A stretch of 40,863 nt of DNA, taken from Pseudomonas migulae NBRC 103157 (GTDB taxonomy: Bacteria > Pseudomonadota > Gammaproteobacteria > Pseudomonadales > Pseudomonadaceae). The translations under genes and the position numbers were made by a program. The stretch is taken from positions 1 through 40,863 of the forward strand of contig NZ_BDAG01000052.1 in the NCBI RefSeq assembly GCF_002091715.1, in the 5' to 3' direction. A model generated the notes under the pieces. That model did no database searches and had not been told where the DNA came from. It saw nothing but the letters and a program-made list of their open reading frames with translations. Positions 1-8,409 of this stretch are shown here, piece after piece. The first letter of the stretch is position 1, and the number at the start of each line of letters is the position of its first letter.

Positions 1-85
1 ACGCGGGCTTGCTCGCGAAGGCGGAGTATCAGCCACCATTAATATCGTCTGGCACGCCGCCTTCGCGAGCAAGCCCGCTCCCACA
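1..85. repeat. REP pair (class A), cut by the window edge
   Basis: Two inverted copies of a REP core (GAGCGGGCTTGCTCGCG type) face each other around an unrelated spacer of about 35 bases. The left copy begins at the window edge and lacks its outer bases. Such pairs (REPINs) are extragenic and are moved by RAYT transposases encoded elsewhere in pseudomonad genomes; none is encoded here. Confidence 0.88.
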
Positions 86-390
86 CTGGTTTCGGGGTGG
101 TTAGTAGAATGTTTAGTCATCCTGCAACCAAAGTTCTTCAAATCCCGATTTAACGACTTATGCAGCCATGTGACGCTGCTGCTCATCTGTTTACTGCGGT
201 CTTCTCTATGGACGGTTGTCCGGTCGCACTTCCTTCTGAACTCGCCTTCTGGGCGTTGTGGCATTGCCGCCACGCGCGCCCGCCGGATTCCCGCCTTTCC
301 CGTTGATTGTTCTTACAGGTCCCGCGCTGTGCGCCGGATCAAAATGGCAGCGCGTGCGCGTTTGCCTGACGCGCAAACAAGAGAATTCCT
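86..390 (+). other. Upstream region of the glutamine synthetase-like gene
   Basis: About 300 bases with no gene I can support; short open frames here have no family resemblance. The only structure that stands out is an inverted repeat GTTTGC (360-365) and GCAAAC (373-378) with a 7-base spacer, just before the ribosome binding site. It could be an operator or a hairpin affecting translation. No convincing sigma70 promoter was recognised. Confidence 0.4.
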
Positions 391-1773
391 ATGAGTTGTG
401 CCACGACATCCTTCGCCACGAAGCAAGAAGCCCTGACCTTTCTTGAACAGAATCCGGATATCGAGATGTTCGAGTTGTTCATCCTCGACAACAACGGCGT
501 GCCAAGGGGCAAGTTGTTGCATCGCGATGAACTGCTGGCGGTGTATGAAAGTGGCCGGCCTTTGCCAAGTACCATTCTGGGCCTGACCATCAACGGCGAT
601 GACGTGGAAAACTCCGGGCTGGTGTGGGACGTGGGTGATATCGATTGCCGGGCCTACCCGATCAGCGGCAGTTTGACGCGCATGCCGTGGCGATTGATTC
701 CGACGGCGGCGGTGCAGGTCAGCATGCACCCGAAGGAGGGCATGCCGGCGACCATCGCCGATCCGCGCCACTTGTTGGCGAAGGTGATCGAAGGCTTGCA
801 GGCGGACGGTTATTACCCGGTGATGGCGGCAGAACTGGAGTTCTACCTGCTGGATCAGCAACGCGACAGCAACGGTCGGCCGCAACCGGCGCGAGACGTT
901 GACGGCGGACGCCCGCGCAGCACTCAGGTCTACGGTTTGCGCGAACTGGAGCAGATCGAGCCGTTCCTGGCCGACCTGTACAGCGCCTGCAAACTCCAGG
1001 GCATTCCGGCGCGCACGGCGATTTCCGAATACGCGCCGGGGCAAGTGGAAATCACCCTCGAACATCGTACCGACGCCTTGCAGGCGATGGATGAAGCCGT
1101 GCGCTACAAACGGCTGGTCAAGGGTGTGGCGCACAAACACGGGATGACGGCGTGCTTCATGGCCAAGCCTTTCGACGACCTGGCCGGCACCGGCATGCAT
1201 ATGCACGTCAGCCTTGCGGACAAGGACGGCAACAACCTGTTCGCCAGCGAAGCCACGGACGGTACGCCGCTGCTCAAACAGGCGGTTGGCGGCATGCTCA
1301 GCACCTTGCTCGATTCGTTGCTGCTGTTCTGTCCGAACGCCAACTCGTACCGTCGTTTCCAGACCAACAGCTACGCGCCGCTGGCCGCCACTTGGGGCGT
1401 GGACAATCGCACCGTGAGTTTGCGCGTACCAGGCGGGCCGGCGTTCTCGCGGCACATCGAACATCGCATTTGCGGCGCCGACGCTAACCCGTACCTGGCG
1501 GCTGCGGCGATCCTGGCCGGCATTCATCGGGGCATTCGCGAACAACTGGACCCGGGGGCGCCGGTCGAAGGCAATGGTTACGCCCAGGCCACGGAACTGT
1601 TGCCCACTGACTGGCTGACCACTTTGCGCGCGCTGGAAGGTTCGAGCTGGGCGCGGGATGCGTTTGGCAGTGAGTTTCTGGGTGTTTACCTCGCGGTGAA
1701 GCGGGCCGAGTATCGGCAGTTCATGGGCGAAGTCGGTGAACAGGATTGGCGTTGGTACCTGAACCAGGCCTGA
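391..1773 (+). CDS. Glutamine synthetase family protein, probably gamma-glutamylpolyamine synthetase (PuuA/PauA/SpuI type)
   Basis: The 460-residue product has the glutamine synthetase fold: an N-terminal beta-grasp region (about 20-115) and a catalytic domain with the metal-binding stretch AAELEFYLLD (near 146), an HMHVSL motif near 273 and the ATP-site segment PNANSYRRFQTNSYAP (near 315-330). In pseudomonads and E. coli this non-GlnA branch ligates glutamate to putrescine or other polyamines at ATP cost, the first step of gamma-glutamylated polyamine catabolism. True GlnA is also about 470 residues, but the sequence around the nucleotide site follows the PuuA type. The gene stands alone: no aminotransferase, oxidase or hydrolase of that pathway is next to it. 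A purine-rich stretch (AAGAGAA, near 379) precedes the ATG, and a strong terminator follows. The exact amine substrate cannot be read from the sequence. Confidence 0.85.
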   Translation: MSCATTSFATKQEALTFLEQNPDIEMFELFILDNNGVPRGKLLHRDELLAVYESGRPLPSTILGLTINGDDVENSGLVWDVGDIDCRAYPISGSLTRMPWRLIPTAAVQVSMHPKEGMPATIADPRHLLAKVIEGLQADGYYPVMAAELEFYLLDQQRDSNGRPQPARDVDGGRPRSTQVYGLRELEQIEPFLADLYSACKLQGIPARTAISEYAPGQVEITLEHRTDALQAMDEAVRYKRLVKGVAHKHGMTACFMAKPFDDLAGTGMHMHVSLADKDGNNLFASEATDGTPLLKQAVGGMLSTLLDSLLLFCPNANSYRRFQTNSYAPLAATWGVDNRTVSLRVPGGPAFSRHIEHRICGADANPYLAAAAILAGIHRGIREQLDPGAPVEGNGYAQATELLPTDWLTTLRALEGSSWARDAFGSEFLGVYLAVKRAEYRQFMGEVGEQDWRWYLNQA

Positions 1774-1812
1774 ACCATTCTCAAATACAACTTAAGTTTC
1801 GACCCCGCACTG

Positions 1813-1840
1813 GAAGCCAACTAATCGTTGGCTTCTTTTT
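1813..1840 (+). terminator. Rho-independent terminator of the glutamine synthetase-like gene
   Basis: A perfect 9-bp stem (GAAGCCAAC and GTTGGCTTC) with a 5-base loop is followed by a T run. It lies 39 bases after the stop codon. It also shows that a TTG at 1828, which would extend eptA upstream, is not a start, because that codon lies inside the terminator stem. Confidence 0.93.
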
Positions 1841-1941
1841 CACGAAAAATTGATGGTTGGCTGCCTAAAGTTAGTGCTGTCGCGGTAAATGGAATTTTCA
1901 CATTTGCCGGCGGCGCATCTTTTCAGGAACAGCCAATTACC

Positions 1942-3591
1942 ATGTTGAAGATTAAAGCCGTGCGCCCGGAGTGGGTGACGTTGTTTGCCAGTGCCTTTTT
2001 GTTGGCCGGCTTCAATTTAGTGCTCTGGCAACACCTGTTTGAAATCACCGCGTCCGACGGCAAAGGCATCGTCATGCGTGTGGCTTTCGGCTTGATGATT
2101 CTGGCTGCCTTCAACCTGGTGCTGACGCTGCTGGCGTTCCGGCCCTTAATGAAACCTGTGCTCACGCTGGTCTTTATGATCAGTGCGGGTGTTGCGTACT
2201 TCATGAGCCAATACGGTGTGCTGATGGACACCGGCATGTTGCGTAATTTTGCGCAAACCAATGCAACGGAAGTGCGCGACTTACTCTCGGTAAAGTTGCT
2301 TGTTTATATTGTTTTGCTCGGCGTGTTGCCCTCGTGGTTGTTGTGGAACATACCAGTTGGTTACCGCCGCTGGCATCGCGAACTGTTAAGTAAGGCTTTG
2401 GTCGGTGTTGCGTCGGTAGCGGTAATCGGTGGTGTGGCACTGGTTAACTATCAGGGCCTCGCGTCGTTGTTTCGCAATCACCACGAGTTACGTTTGATGG
2501 TAGTGCCCAGCAACTATATCGGTGCCTCCTTTGGCTACCTGCGCGAACAAGTCGCTTCGGCACAGCAACCCTTCGTCAAGATTGGTGAAGACGCCCAGAG
2601 AAACCCGGCCTGGCAAGCCCACGGCCGCAAATCCCTGACCGTGCTGGTGGTGGGGGAGAGTGCCCGGGCCGAGAACTTTGGTGTGCTGGGCTATGACCGC
2701 GACACCACGCCAAAACTGGACAAGGAGGCGGGCCTGATTGCCTTCACTGATGTGCATTCCTGCGGTACGGAAACAGCCGTCTCGGTGCCGTGCATGTTCT
2801 CCAACATGGGCCGCAAGGATTACAACGCGAGCAAGGCAAAGAATGAAGAAGGCCTGCTGGATGTGCTCAAGCGGGCGGGGCTGGACGTCATCTGGCGCGA
2901 TAACCAGTCGGGCTGCAAAGGCACTTGCGACCGCGTCACCCTCGATGATGTCAGCAACCTGAAGGACCCGACACTCTGCGCCAACAGTGAATGCCGCGAT
3001 GAAATCCTTCTGCAGGGTTTGCAGCACTTCATCGACACCCTGGATAAAGACACCGTGCTGGTGTTGCACCAGATGGGCAGTCACGGTCCGGAGTACTTCA
3101 AGCGTTACCCGAAAGAGTACGAGCGATTTACCCCGGTTTGCGAAAGCAATGCGCTGAACAATTGCAGTCGCGAAAGTATCGTCAATGGTTACGACAACAC
3201 GCTGGTGTACACCGACCATGTGCTGTCGACGCTGATCGATCTGTTGCGCAGCAACCAGGACAAAGTCGATACCGCGATGCTGTATCTGTCGGACCACGGC
3301 GAGTCCCTGGGCGAATACAACCTGTTCCTTCACGGCACGCCTTACATGATGGCGCCCGATCAACAGAAGCATGTCGCCATGCTGGCCTGGTTCTCCGACA
3401 CCTATCAGAAGTCTTTCTCGGTAGACACCCATTGCCTGCAACTGAGCCGTGACAAACCGTTGAGCCAGGACAACCTGTTCCATTCGATGCTCGGTTTGCT
3501 GGAGGTCAACAGCAAGGTCTACAACCATGACCTGGACATGTTTGCCGGCTGCCGCGGTGCGGTGATTGACGGTGTCCTGGCCAAAGAGTGA
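1942..3591 (+). CDS. eptA: Lipid A phosphoethanolamine transferase EptA
   Basis: An inner-membrane enzyme of 549 residues that moves phosphoethanolamine from phosphatidylethanolamine to lipid A phosphate, lowering surface charge and sensitivity to cationic peptides. The N-terminal third has about five membrane segments (roughly 13-30, 43-66, 70-90, 118-136, 152-170). The periplasmic sulfatase-like domain shows VGESAR (E239), the nucleophile segment CGTETAVSVPCMFS (probable catalytic T278) and LSDHGESLGE (D451, H452), the zinc ligands of the EptA/MCR family. Paired cysteines (274/284, 325/329, 346/351, 400/408) fit the family's disulfides. ATG 1942 is chosen because AGGAA lies upstream and an in-frame TTG at 1828 sits within the preceding terminator. 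In other bacteria the family is controlled by PmrAB- or ColRS-type systems; I could not identify such a box here. Confidence 0.94.
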   Translation: MLKIKAVRPEWVTLFASAFLLAGFNLVLWQHLFEITASDGKGIVMRVAFGLMILAAFNLVLTLLAFRPLMKPVLTLVFMISAGVAYFMSQYGVLMDTGMLRNFAQTNATEVRDLLSVKLLVYIVLLGVLPSWLLWNIPVGYRRWHRELLSKALVGVASVAVIGGVALVNYQGLASLFRNHHELRLMVVPSNYIGASFGYLREQVASAQQPFVKIGEDAQRNPAWQAHGRKSLTVLVVGESARAENFGVLGYDRDTTPKLDKEAGLIAFTDVHSCGTETAVSVPCMFSNMGRKDYNASKAKNEEGLLDVLKRAGLDVIWRDNQSGCKGTCDRVTLDDVSNLKDPTLCANSECRDEILLQGLQHFIDTLDKDTVLVLHQMGSHGPEYFKRYPKEYERFTPVCESNALNNCSRESIVNGYDNTLVYTDHVLSTLIDLLRSNQDKVDTAMLYLSDHGESLGEYNLFLHGTPYMMAPDQQKHVAMLAWFSDTYQKSFSVDTHCLQLSRDKPLSQDNLFHSMLGLLEVNSKVYNHDLDMFAGCRGAVIDGVLAKE

Positions 3592-3665
3592 GGGCCACGA
3601 CCTTTTTTTCACGTATCGGCCGTTAACCTGCAGCCCGGCAGATTTTTCCTACAAGAGCCCCTTAC

Positions 3666-4328
3666 ATGTCCGCTCAACCCCCTTCCGCCATCGAGCTTGA
3701 GTTCGCCCGGCGTCACGATCAGGAACACGCCCGCGTCTGCCTGCAGCCGCACCCGCGTGGCCTTGCCGGGCGCCTGGCGTTCTGGCGTGACGAGCAACTG
3801 GTGCGCAGCGCGCTCAAGGTGGCCGGCGAGCCAGGGCTGATTCTCGACGTCACCTGCGGGGCCGGGCGCTACTGGCCGGTGCTGGCCGAACATGCAAATC
3901 GAGTGATTCTGGCGTCCGACCCGTCGCAGGATATGCTCGATCACGCGCCGACCCATCACCCGCAACATTTGCTGAAACGGGTCAAGACCTTTCAGAGCTC
4001 GGCATTCGCCATCGGTTTGTCGGCGAATGCAGTGGACTGCATTTTTTGCATGCAACTGTTTCAGCACATCGCCAGTCCCGAGCATCGCTCGGCCATGCTG
4101 GGGGAATTCCACCGGGTCAGCCGCGATACGGTGATTGTGGCGGTGCGGATCGATACCGGTTTCAAGCGCCGGCGACCGGATACACCAGGCGTTCAAGCCC
4201 GGACGCTGGCCAGTAAGGCCGAAGTGGAAGCCGAGTTCAAACAGGCGGGTTTTCGCTTGCTTAGCCATCAAGACTTCCTGCCCGGTTGTGCACCTTTGCG
4301 CGTCTACGTGCTGCGTAAGGCCAGATAA
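3666..4328 (+). CDS. Class I SAM-dependent methyltransferase
   Basis: A 220-residue soluble protein with a Rossmann methyltransferase fold. Motif I is ILDVTCGAGRYWPVL (near 59-73), the acidic end of strand 2 is ASDPSQDMLDHA (near 88-99), and motif IV is NAVDCIFCMQLFQHI (near 121-135). It resembles the Methyltransf_11 group. The substrate is unknown. The gene lies 74 bases after eptA on the same strand with no terminator between, so cotranscription is possible, but this alone does not link it to lipid A. The start is the ATG 4 bases after CTTAC; the binding site is weak. Confidence 0.8.
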   Translation: MSAQPPSAIELEFARRHDQEHARVCLQPHPRGLAGRLAFWRDEQLVRSALKVAGEPGLILDVTCGAGRYWPVLAEHANRVILASDPSQDMLDHAPTHHPQHLLKRVKTFQSSAFAIGLSANAVDCIFCMQLFQHIASPEHRSAMLGEFHRVSRDTVIVAVRIDTGFKRRRPDTPGVQARTLASKAEVEAEFKQAGFRLLSHQDFLPGCAPLRVYVLRKAR

Positions 4329-4418
4329 CCTCCCCCCGTCAGACAATTCTTGCTATCAGGCAGGTGTTTTCGCTAAAGCTCTTGTTCAGTGGAGGCGCGG
4401 AAATCGCCGGGGGCGATA

Positions 4419-4424
4419 TATACT
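4419..4424 (+). promoter_or_regulatory. Possible -10 box for rnd
   Basis: TATACT lies 27 bases before the rnd GTG. No good -35 hexamer is seen at 16-18 bases upstream, so this rests on the -10 match and its position alone. Confidence 0.35.
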
Positions 4425-4451
4425 GCGCGCCATTCTTCAAGGGAGAGCCGT

Positions 4452-5585
4452 GTGGCCATCGATATTCACTGGATTCGCGACAACGATAGCCTCGGCCGGT
4501 TTTGCGCCGAATGGCAGCAGCTGCCCTACGTTGCCCTCGACACCGAATTCATGCGGGTCGACACCTTTTATCCGATCGCGGGCCTGCTGCAGATCGGCGA
4601 TGGCGTACGCGCTTACCTGATTGACCCGCTGACCATCGACAACTGGCAGCCCCTGGCCGCGTTGCTGGAGAACCCGGCCGTGGTCAAAGTCGTGCATGCG
4701 TGCAGCGAAGACCTCGAAGTGTTGCTGCGCCTGACCGGCAGCCTGCCGGCGCCGTTGTTTGACACCCAACTGGCCGCTGCTTACCTGAACCTCGGTTTCT
4801 CCATGGGCTATTCGCGGCTGGTGCAGGAAGTGCTGGGCATCGACTTGCCCAAGGGCGAGACCCGTTCCGACTGGCTGCAACGTCCACTGTCCGACACCCA
4901 GATCAGTTACGCCGCCGAAGATGCCTTGCACCTGGCGGAAGTTTTCGTACAGCTTCGTCCGAAACTGTCTGACGACAAATACGCCTGGGTCCTGGAAGAC
5001 GGCGCCGAGCTGGTGGCCAACCTGCGCCGCGAAGTTGATCCGTACGAGGTCTATCGCGAAGCCAAACTGGCCTGGAAGCTCTCCCGCGCTCAACTCGCCG
5101 TCCTGCGTGAACTCTGTGCCTGGCGCGAACATGAAGCCCGCGCCCGTGACCTGCCGCGTAATCGCATCATCCGTGAGCACTCTCTGTGGCCGCTGGCGCG
5201 GACGCAACCGGACAACCTCGGCGCGCTGGCGAAGATCGAAGACATGCACCCGCGTACCGTGCGTCAGGACGGCGAATTTCTGCTTGATCTGATCAAGCGC
5301 TCTGGCAGTGTGTCGCCTGATCAATGGCCGCCTGCCGTGCCCGAGCCGTTGCCGGTGGATGCTGCAGCGCTGATCAAACAGTTGCGTGCACTCGGTCAGG
5401 CCGAAGCCGAGCGCCTGAACATTGCGCCGGAGCTGATGCTGCGCAAGAAAACCCTGGAAGCACTGCTCAAGAGCGGCTTCCCCAACGGTCCCTACCAATT
5501 GCCTGATTCGCTGCGTGGCTGGCGCCGCGAATTGATGGGCCAGGCGCTGCTCGACAGCCTGGCCACCGCCGGAGAACAGCCTTGA
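4452..5585 (+). CDS. rnd: Ribonuclease D
   Basis: A 3'-5' exoribonuclease of 377 residues that trims tRNA and other stable RNA precursors. The DEDD exonuclease domain carries DTEF (residues 30-33, D30 and E32), a middle Asp motif around HACSEDLEVL (near 83), and YAAEDALHL (near 153), the Y-x3-D motif. Two HRDC-like helical domains follow from about 210, as in the E. coli enzyme. The start is GTG 4452, giving VAIDIHWIRD; AGGGAGAG lies 4 bases upstream. An ATG further upstream at 4389 adds sequence without family likeness. A TATACT element at 4419-4424 may be the -10 box. The stop overlaps the start of ycgL, so the two are translationally coupled. Confidence 0.95.
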   Translation: MAIDIHWIRDNDSLGRFCAEWQQLPYVALDTEFMRVDTFYPIAGLLQIGDGVRAYLIDPLTIDNWQPLAALLENPAVVKVVHACSEDLEVLLRLTGSLPAPLFDTQLAAAYLNLGFSMGYSRLVQEVLGIDLPKGETRSDWLQRPLSDTQISYAAEDALHLAEVFVQLRPKLSDDKYAWVLEDGAELVANLRREVDPYEVYREAKLAWKLSRAQLAVLRELCAWREHEARARDLPRNRIIREHSLWPLARTQPDNLGALAKIEDMHPRTVRQDGEFLLDLIKRSGSVSPDQWPPAVPEPLPVDAAALIKQLRALGQAEAERLNIAPELMLRKKTLEALLKSGFPNGPYQLPDSLRGWRRELMGQALLDSLATAGEQP

Positions 5586-5875
5586 AACGTATTTGCTCCA
5601 TTTATCGAAGCCTGAAGAAAAACGAGATGTACCTCTATGTGCTCAAAAGCGATGCACTGGAGCGCGTCCCGGAAAGTCTGATGGCCGCTTTCGGCAAACC
5701 GCACCACGCGTTCGACCTGGTGCTGACCCCCGAGCGCAAGCTGTCGCGCGAGGACATCACCGTGGTGCTGGAAAATCTCGAGAAGCAGGGTTACCACCTG
5801 CAAATGCCGCCGGCCGAAGACGAATACATCGAACATTTGCCGGAAGAACTGTTGCGACGCAACGATCCGATGTAG
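5582..5875 (+). CDS. ycgL: YcgL domain protein
   Basis: A small cytoplasmic protein of 97 residues of the YcgL family (UPF0745). It has the conserved opening KRICSIYRS and the internal stretch FGKPHHAFDLVLTPERKLSRED. The biochemical function of the family is not settled. It begins with TTG at 5582, which overlaps the rnd stop as TTGA; no separate strong binding site is visible, so translation probably depends on rnd. The same rnd-ycgL order is found widely in gammaproteobacteria, with ycgN often nearby, as here. Confidence 0.92.
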   Translation: MKRICSIYRSLKKNEMYLYVLKSDALERVPESLMAAFGKPHHAFDLVLTPERKLSREDITVVLENLEKQGYHLQMPPAEDEYIEHLPEELLRRNDPM

Positions 5876-5995
5876 TCGGCAGACAGGCTCTGTTCAGAGT
5901 CTGCGTGAAACACTGGAATGATTTTGGCGATGACCGCGATGAGGGATCGATACTCTCTCGGCGGCCGTCTGCACTGCTTTTGAAAGGTTTGAACC

Positions 5996-6928
5996 ATGCG
6001 CGTTCTGATTGCTGAACACGACCACGCTGTATATGCCCAACTGTTGCGCCAGGCGGCGCCTGATCTGGAAGTGCTGACCAGCGGCGACTCCGCTGAACTG
6101 GCCAGCCAGGCCGCCGATTGCCCGATCTGGCTGGGGCAGCCGGACCTTCTGGCGACCCTGTTGCGTCAGGGGCACCAGCCACAATGGTTGCAATCGACCT
6201 GGGCCGGCATCACGCCGCTGCTGGCCGACGGCCTGCCACGCCACTATCGCCTGACCCGCGCAGTGGGGATTTTCGGTCAAGTCATGGCCGAATACGTGTT
6301 GACCTACATGCTCGGCCACGAGCGCGAAGTCTTGCCGCGCCTGGTCAGTCAGGTCGAGCGTAAATGGGACAGCCGCCAGGGCCAAAGCCTGGCGGGGCGC
6401 AAGGTGCTGATCGTCGGCACCGGCGACATCGGTCAGACCGTGGCGCAGTTTCTGCTGCCGTTTGGCGTTGAGTTGTATGGCATCGCCAGCGAAGCTCGCG
6501 AGCAGGCACCGTTTGTCGAAGTGGGCGCGTTGGCGGACTTGCCGCGCCTGGTCGGTGAAGTGGATTACGTGATCAATCTGCTGCCGAATACACCGACGAC
6601 CCACGACTTGTACGACGCGGCGCTGTTCAAGCAGTTCAAGCCGACCGGGTTGTTCATCAATGTCGGGCGCGGCGTGGCGGTGGTCGATGCGGATCTGGTG
6701 GAAGCCTTGAAGGAAGGGCATTTGGCAGGCGCGGTGATCGACGTCTGCCGTCAGGAGCCGCTGCCGCAACGTCACCCGTTCTGGACGGCCTGGGGCTTGC
6801 TGCTGACCGGGCACAGTTCGGCACCGACTTCGCCTGCGATGATGGTGAAGCTGTTTGTCGAGAATGTGCGGGCGTATCAGGCGGGCGAAGCGTTGCGCGG
6901 GGAAGTGGATTTCAATCGCGGGTATTGA
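5996..6928 (+). CDS. D-2-hydroxyacid dehydrogenase (NAD(P)-dependent)
   Basis: A 310-residue member of the D-isomer-specific 2-hydroxyacid dehydrogenase family, close to glyoxylate/hydroxypyruvate reductase A. The nucleotide-binding loop is GTGDIGQT (141-148). The catalytic trio is visible: R225 in NVGRGVAVVD, E254 in CRQEPLP and H273 in TGHSSAPTSP. The N-terminal substrate lobe is shorter and less conserved. The enzyme would reduce a 2-keto acid to a D-2-hydroxy acid or the reverse; the substrate cannot be named. It is separated from ycgL by 120 bases that include an inverted repeat CTCTG/CAGAG but no clear terminator. AAAGG precedes the ATG. Confidence 0.88.
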   Translation: MRVLIAEHDHAVYAQLLRQAAPDLEVLTSGDSAELASQAADCPIWLGQPDLLATLLRQGHQPQWLQSTWAGITPLLADGLPRHYRLTRAVGIFGQVMAEYVLTYMLGHEREVLPRLVSQVERKWDSRQGQSLAGRKVLIVGTGDIGQTVAQFLLPFGVELYGIASEAREQAPFVEVGALADLPRLVGEVDYVINLLPNTPTTHDLYDAALFKQFKPTGLFINVGRGVAVVDADLVEALKEGHLAGAVIDVCRQEPLPQRHPFWTAWGLLLTGHSSAPTSPAMMVKLFVENVRAYQAGEALRGEVDFNRGY

Positions 6929-6960
6929 ACCCAACATTGACTTGAATAGTGTGCAAAACC

Positions 6961-7050
6961 TGTGGGAGCGGGCTTGCTCGCGAAGGCGGTGTATCAGTCG
7001 ATACAAATGGAGACTGATACACCGCCTTCGCGAGCAAGCCCGCTCCCACA
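6961..7050. repeat. REP pair (class A) with perfectly matched arms
   Basis: Arms at 6961-6999 and 7012-7050 are exact reverse complements over 39 bases, around a 12-base loop. The match covers not only the REP cores but also 10 bases of spacer (TGTATCAGTC and GACTGATACA). The element lies between two convergent genes. Confidence 0.93.
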
Positions 7051-7068
7051 TCGGTTTTGCGGTGTGGC

Positions 7069-7662
7069 TTAGAGGGTGAAGTCGCCTTCAGCTGCGAGTT
7101 CGCTCAACGGACGACGCGGGCTCGGTTCTTCACGTGCCTGCAGGTAATCCGCCAGGGTCGCTTTATCCCCCAGCTTGCCCACCGCAATCGCCGCGTGCAG
7201 GGCGTAACCTTCCGGAATGTTCAGCTCCTTGCGGGTCAGCTCCTGGTCGAAACCGGCCATGCCGTGGGTGTGCCAGCCGCTGAGGCTCGCTTGCAACGCC
7301 AGGTGGCCCCAGGCCGAACCGGTGTCGAAAGTGTGCCACAGGGCCGGGGTTTCTTCGGTGGCGCCTGGCACCGCGAAGGTGGTTTTCGAGATCACGATCA
7401 CCAGCGCCGAGGCGTGTTGCGCCCAGCTGCGGTTGAATTCGTTCAGCAAACCCAGGTAGCGCTCCCAGTTCGGCGTATCGCGGCGCGCGTAGAGAAACCG
7501 CCAAGGCTGCGAGTTGTAGGCCGATGGCGCCCAGCGTGCGGCTTCGAAAAAGCTCAGCAGGGTTTCTTCTGGAATAGCTTCGCCGGTGAAGGCGCGGGGT
7601 GACCAGCGATCGGTGAATTGCGGGTGGATGGCGTAATCGGCAACGCGTGGATTGGCACTCAT
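7069..7662 (-). CDS. Nitroreductase family protein
   Basis: A 197-residue FMN-dependent oxidoreductase of the nitroreductase superfamily. The N-terminal phosphate-binding pattern RWSPRAFTGEAIPEE (near 19-33) is followed by ARWAPSAYNSQPWRF (near 42-56), which binds flavin, and by the GSAWGHLALQASLSGWHTHGM segment that packs on FMN. Family members reduce quinones, nitro compounds or enones with NAD(P)H; the natural substrate is unknown. The start is ATG 7662, preceded by AAGGAA at suitable spacing; upstream in-frame codons add sequence unlike the family. It is transcribed away from ycgN, with a 279-base gap between the two starts. Confidence 0.9.
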   Translation of the reverse strand: MSANPRVADYAIHPQFTDRWSPRAFTGEAIPEETLLSFFEAARWAPSAYNSQPWRFLYARRDTPNWERYLGLLNEFNRSWAQHASALVIVISKTTFAVPGATEETPALWHTFDTGSAWGHLALQASLSGWHTHGMAGFDQELTRKELNIPEGYALHAAIAVGKLGDKATLADYLQAREEPSPRRPLSELAAEGDFTL

Positions 7663-7875
7663 GCAGAGATTCCTTGCGACATGTGAGTCAGAGGGTCGAG
7701 TAAAAAACCGGCGGCGCAGTTGGCTGGGCGATGAGGTTTTTCGTGAGCCTGGCACTTCATCTGAATGCAACGCCCTTGGGCGTTAATGGCACGCAGGTCT
7801 GGCTCCTTGCGACTGGCAAAGCTACTTGGCGGCGCAATAACTGACAAGTCCCGTTCTACCGGCAGTCGCCAATGC

Positions 7876-7904
7876 TTGGCCCGCGGGCCGCTGCACACTA
7901 GACT
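7876..7904 (+). promoter_or_regulatory. Candidate sigma70 promoter for ycgN
   Basis: TTGGCC (7876-7881) and TAGACT (7899-7904) are separated by exactly 17 bases. The predicted start near 7911 leaves a leader of about 30 bases before the ycgN ATG. Confidence 0.5.
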
Positions 7905-7941
7905 GGCGGCCTTTTCACCACCTGATGTTGATGCTTGAGCC

Positions 7942-8391
7942 ATGGCCGCCAAAGTCGAACCGTTCTGGATACGCAAAACCCTCGATCAACTCGATCAGGA
8001 GGAATGGGAATCGCTGTGCGACGGTTGTGGTTTGTGCTGCCTGCAAAAACTCGAGGACGAAGAGGACAACAGCGTTTACTACACGCGCATCGCGTGCAAG
8101 TTGCTGGACCTGAAAACCTGCCAGTGCAGCGATTATCCTAACCGCCGCGAGTTCGTGCCGGATTGCATCCAGCTCACGCCGGGCAAGGCCGATGAGTTCA
8201 AATGGCTGCCGCCGACCTGCGGTTATCGCCTGGTCAGCGAGGGCAAGGATTTGCCTCTTTGGCACCACTTGGTGTGCGGTGATCGCGACGCCGTGCATCA
8301 CGAACGCATTTCCCAGTCCGGGCGCATGCTCGCCGAAGGCAGCGTGGTCGAAGAGGATTGGGAAGACCATCTGATTTTCCGCGCAGGTTAG
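7942..8391 (+). CDS. ycgN: YcgN family cysteine cluster protein
   Basis: A 149-residue protein of the YcgN/UPF0260 family. It is very rich in cysteine: C26, C29, C32 and C33 in LCDGCGLCC, then C52, C60, C62, C75, C93 and C112. The spacing suggests metal or iron-sulfur binding, although no activity is established. It belongs to the wider family of CxxCxxCC proteins (UPF0153-like). It is followed after 18 bases by an exported protein gene with its own strong binding site, so the two probably form an operon. Confidence 0.93.
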   Translation: MAAKVEPFWIRKTLDQLDQEEWESLCDGCGLCCLQKLEDEEDNSVYYTRIACKLLDLKTCQCSDYPNRREFVPDCIQLTPGKADEFKWLPPTCGYRLVSEGKDLPLWHHLVCGDRDAVHHERISQSGRMLAEGSVVEEDWEDHLIFRAG

Positions 8392-8409
8392 TTTTACAAA
8401 GGAGTGTGT

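Noticed and set aside
313..1545. 410-residue open frame opposite the glutamine synthetase-like gene
   Set aside because: A shadow frame; the plus-strand product matches a known family throughout.
1828..1941. Extension of eptA upstream to a TTG at 1828
   Set aside because: The TTG lies in the stem of the preceding terminator, and the extra 38 residues have no resemblance to EptA.
6961..7050. CRISPR array
   Set aside because: The repeats are inverted pairs, not direct repeats with regular spacers, and no cas gene is present.
7659..7976. Minus-strand frame over the ycgN promoter region
   Set aside because: No family likeness or binding site; it overlaps the starts of both flanking genes.
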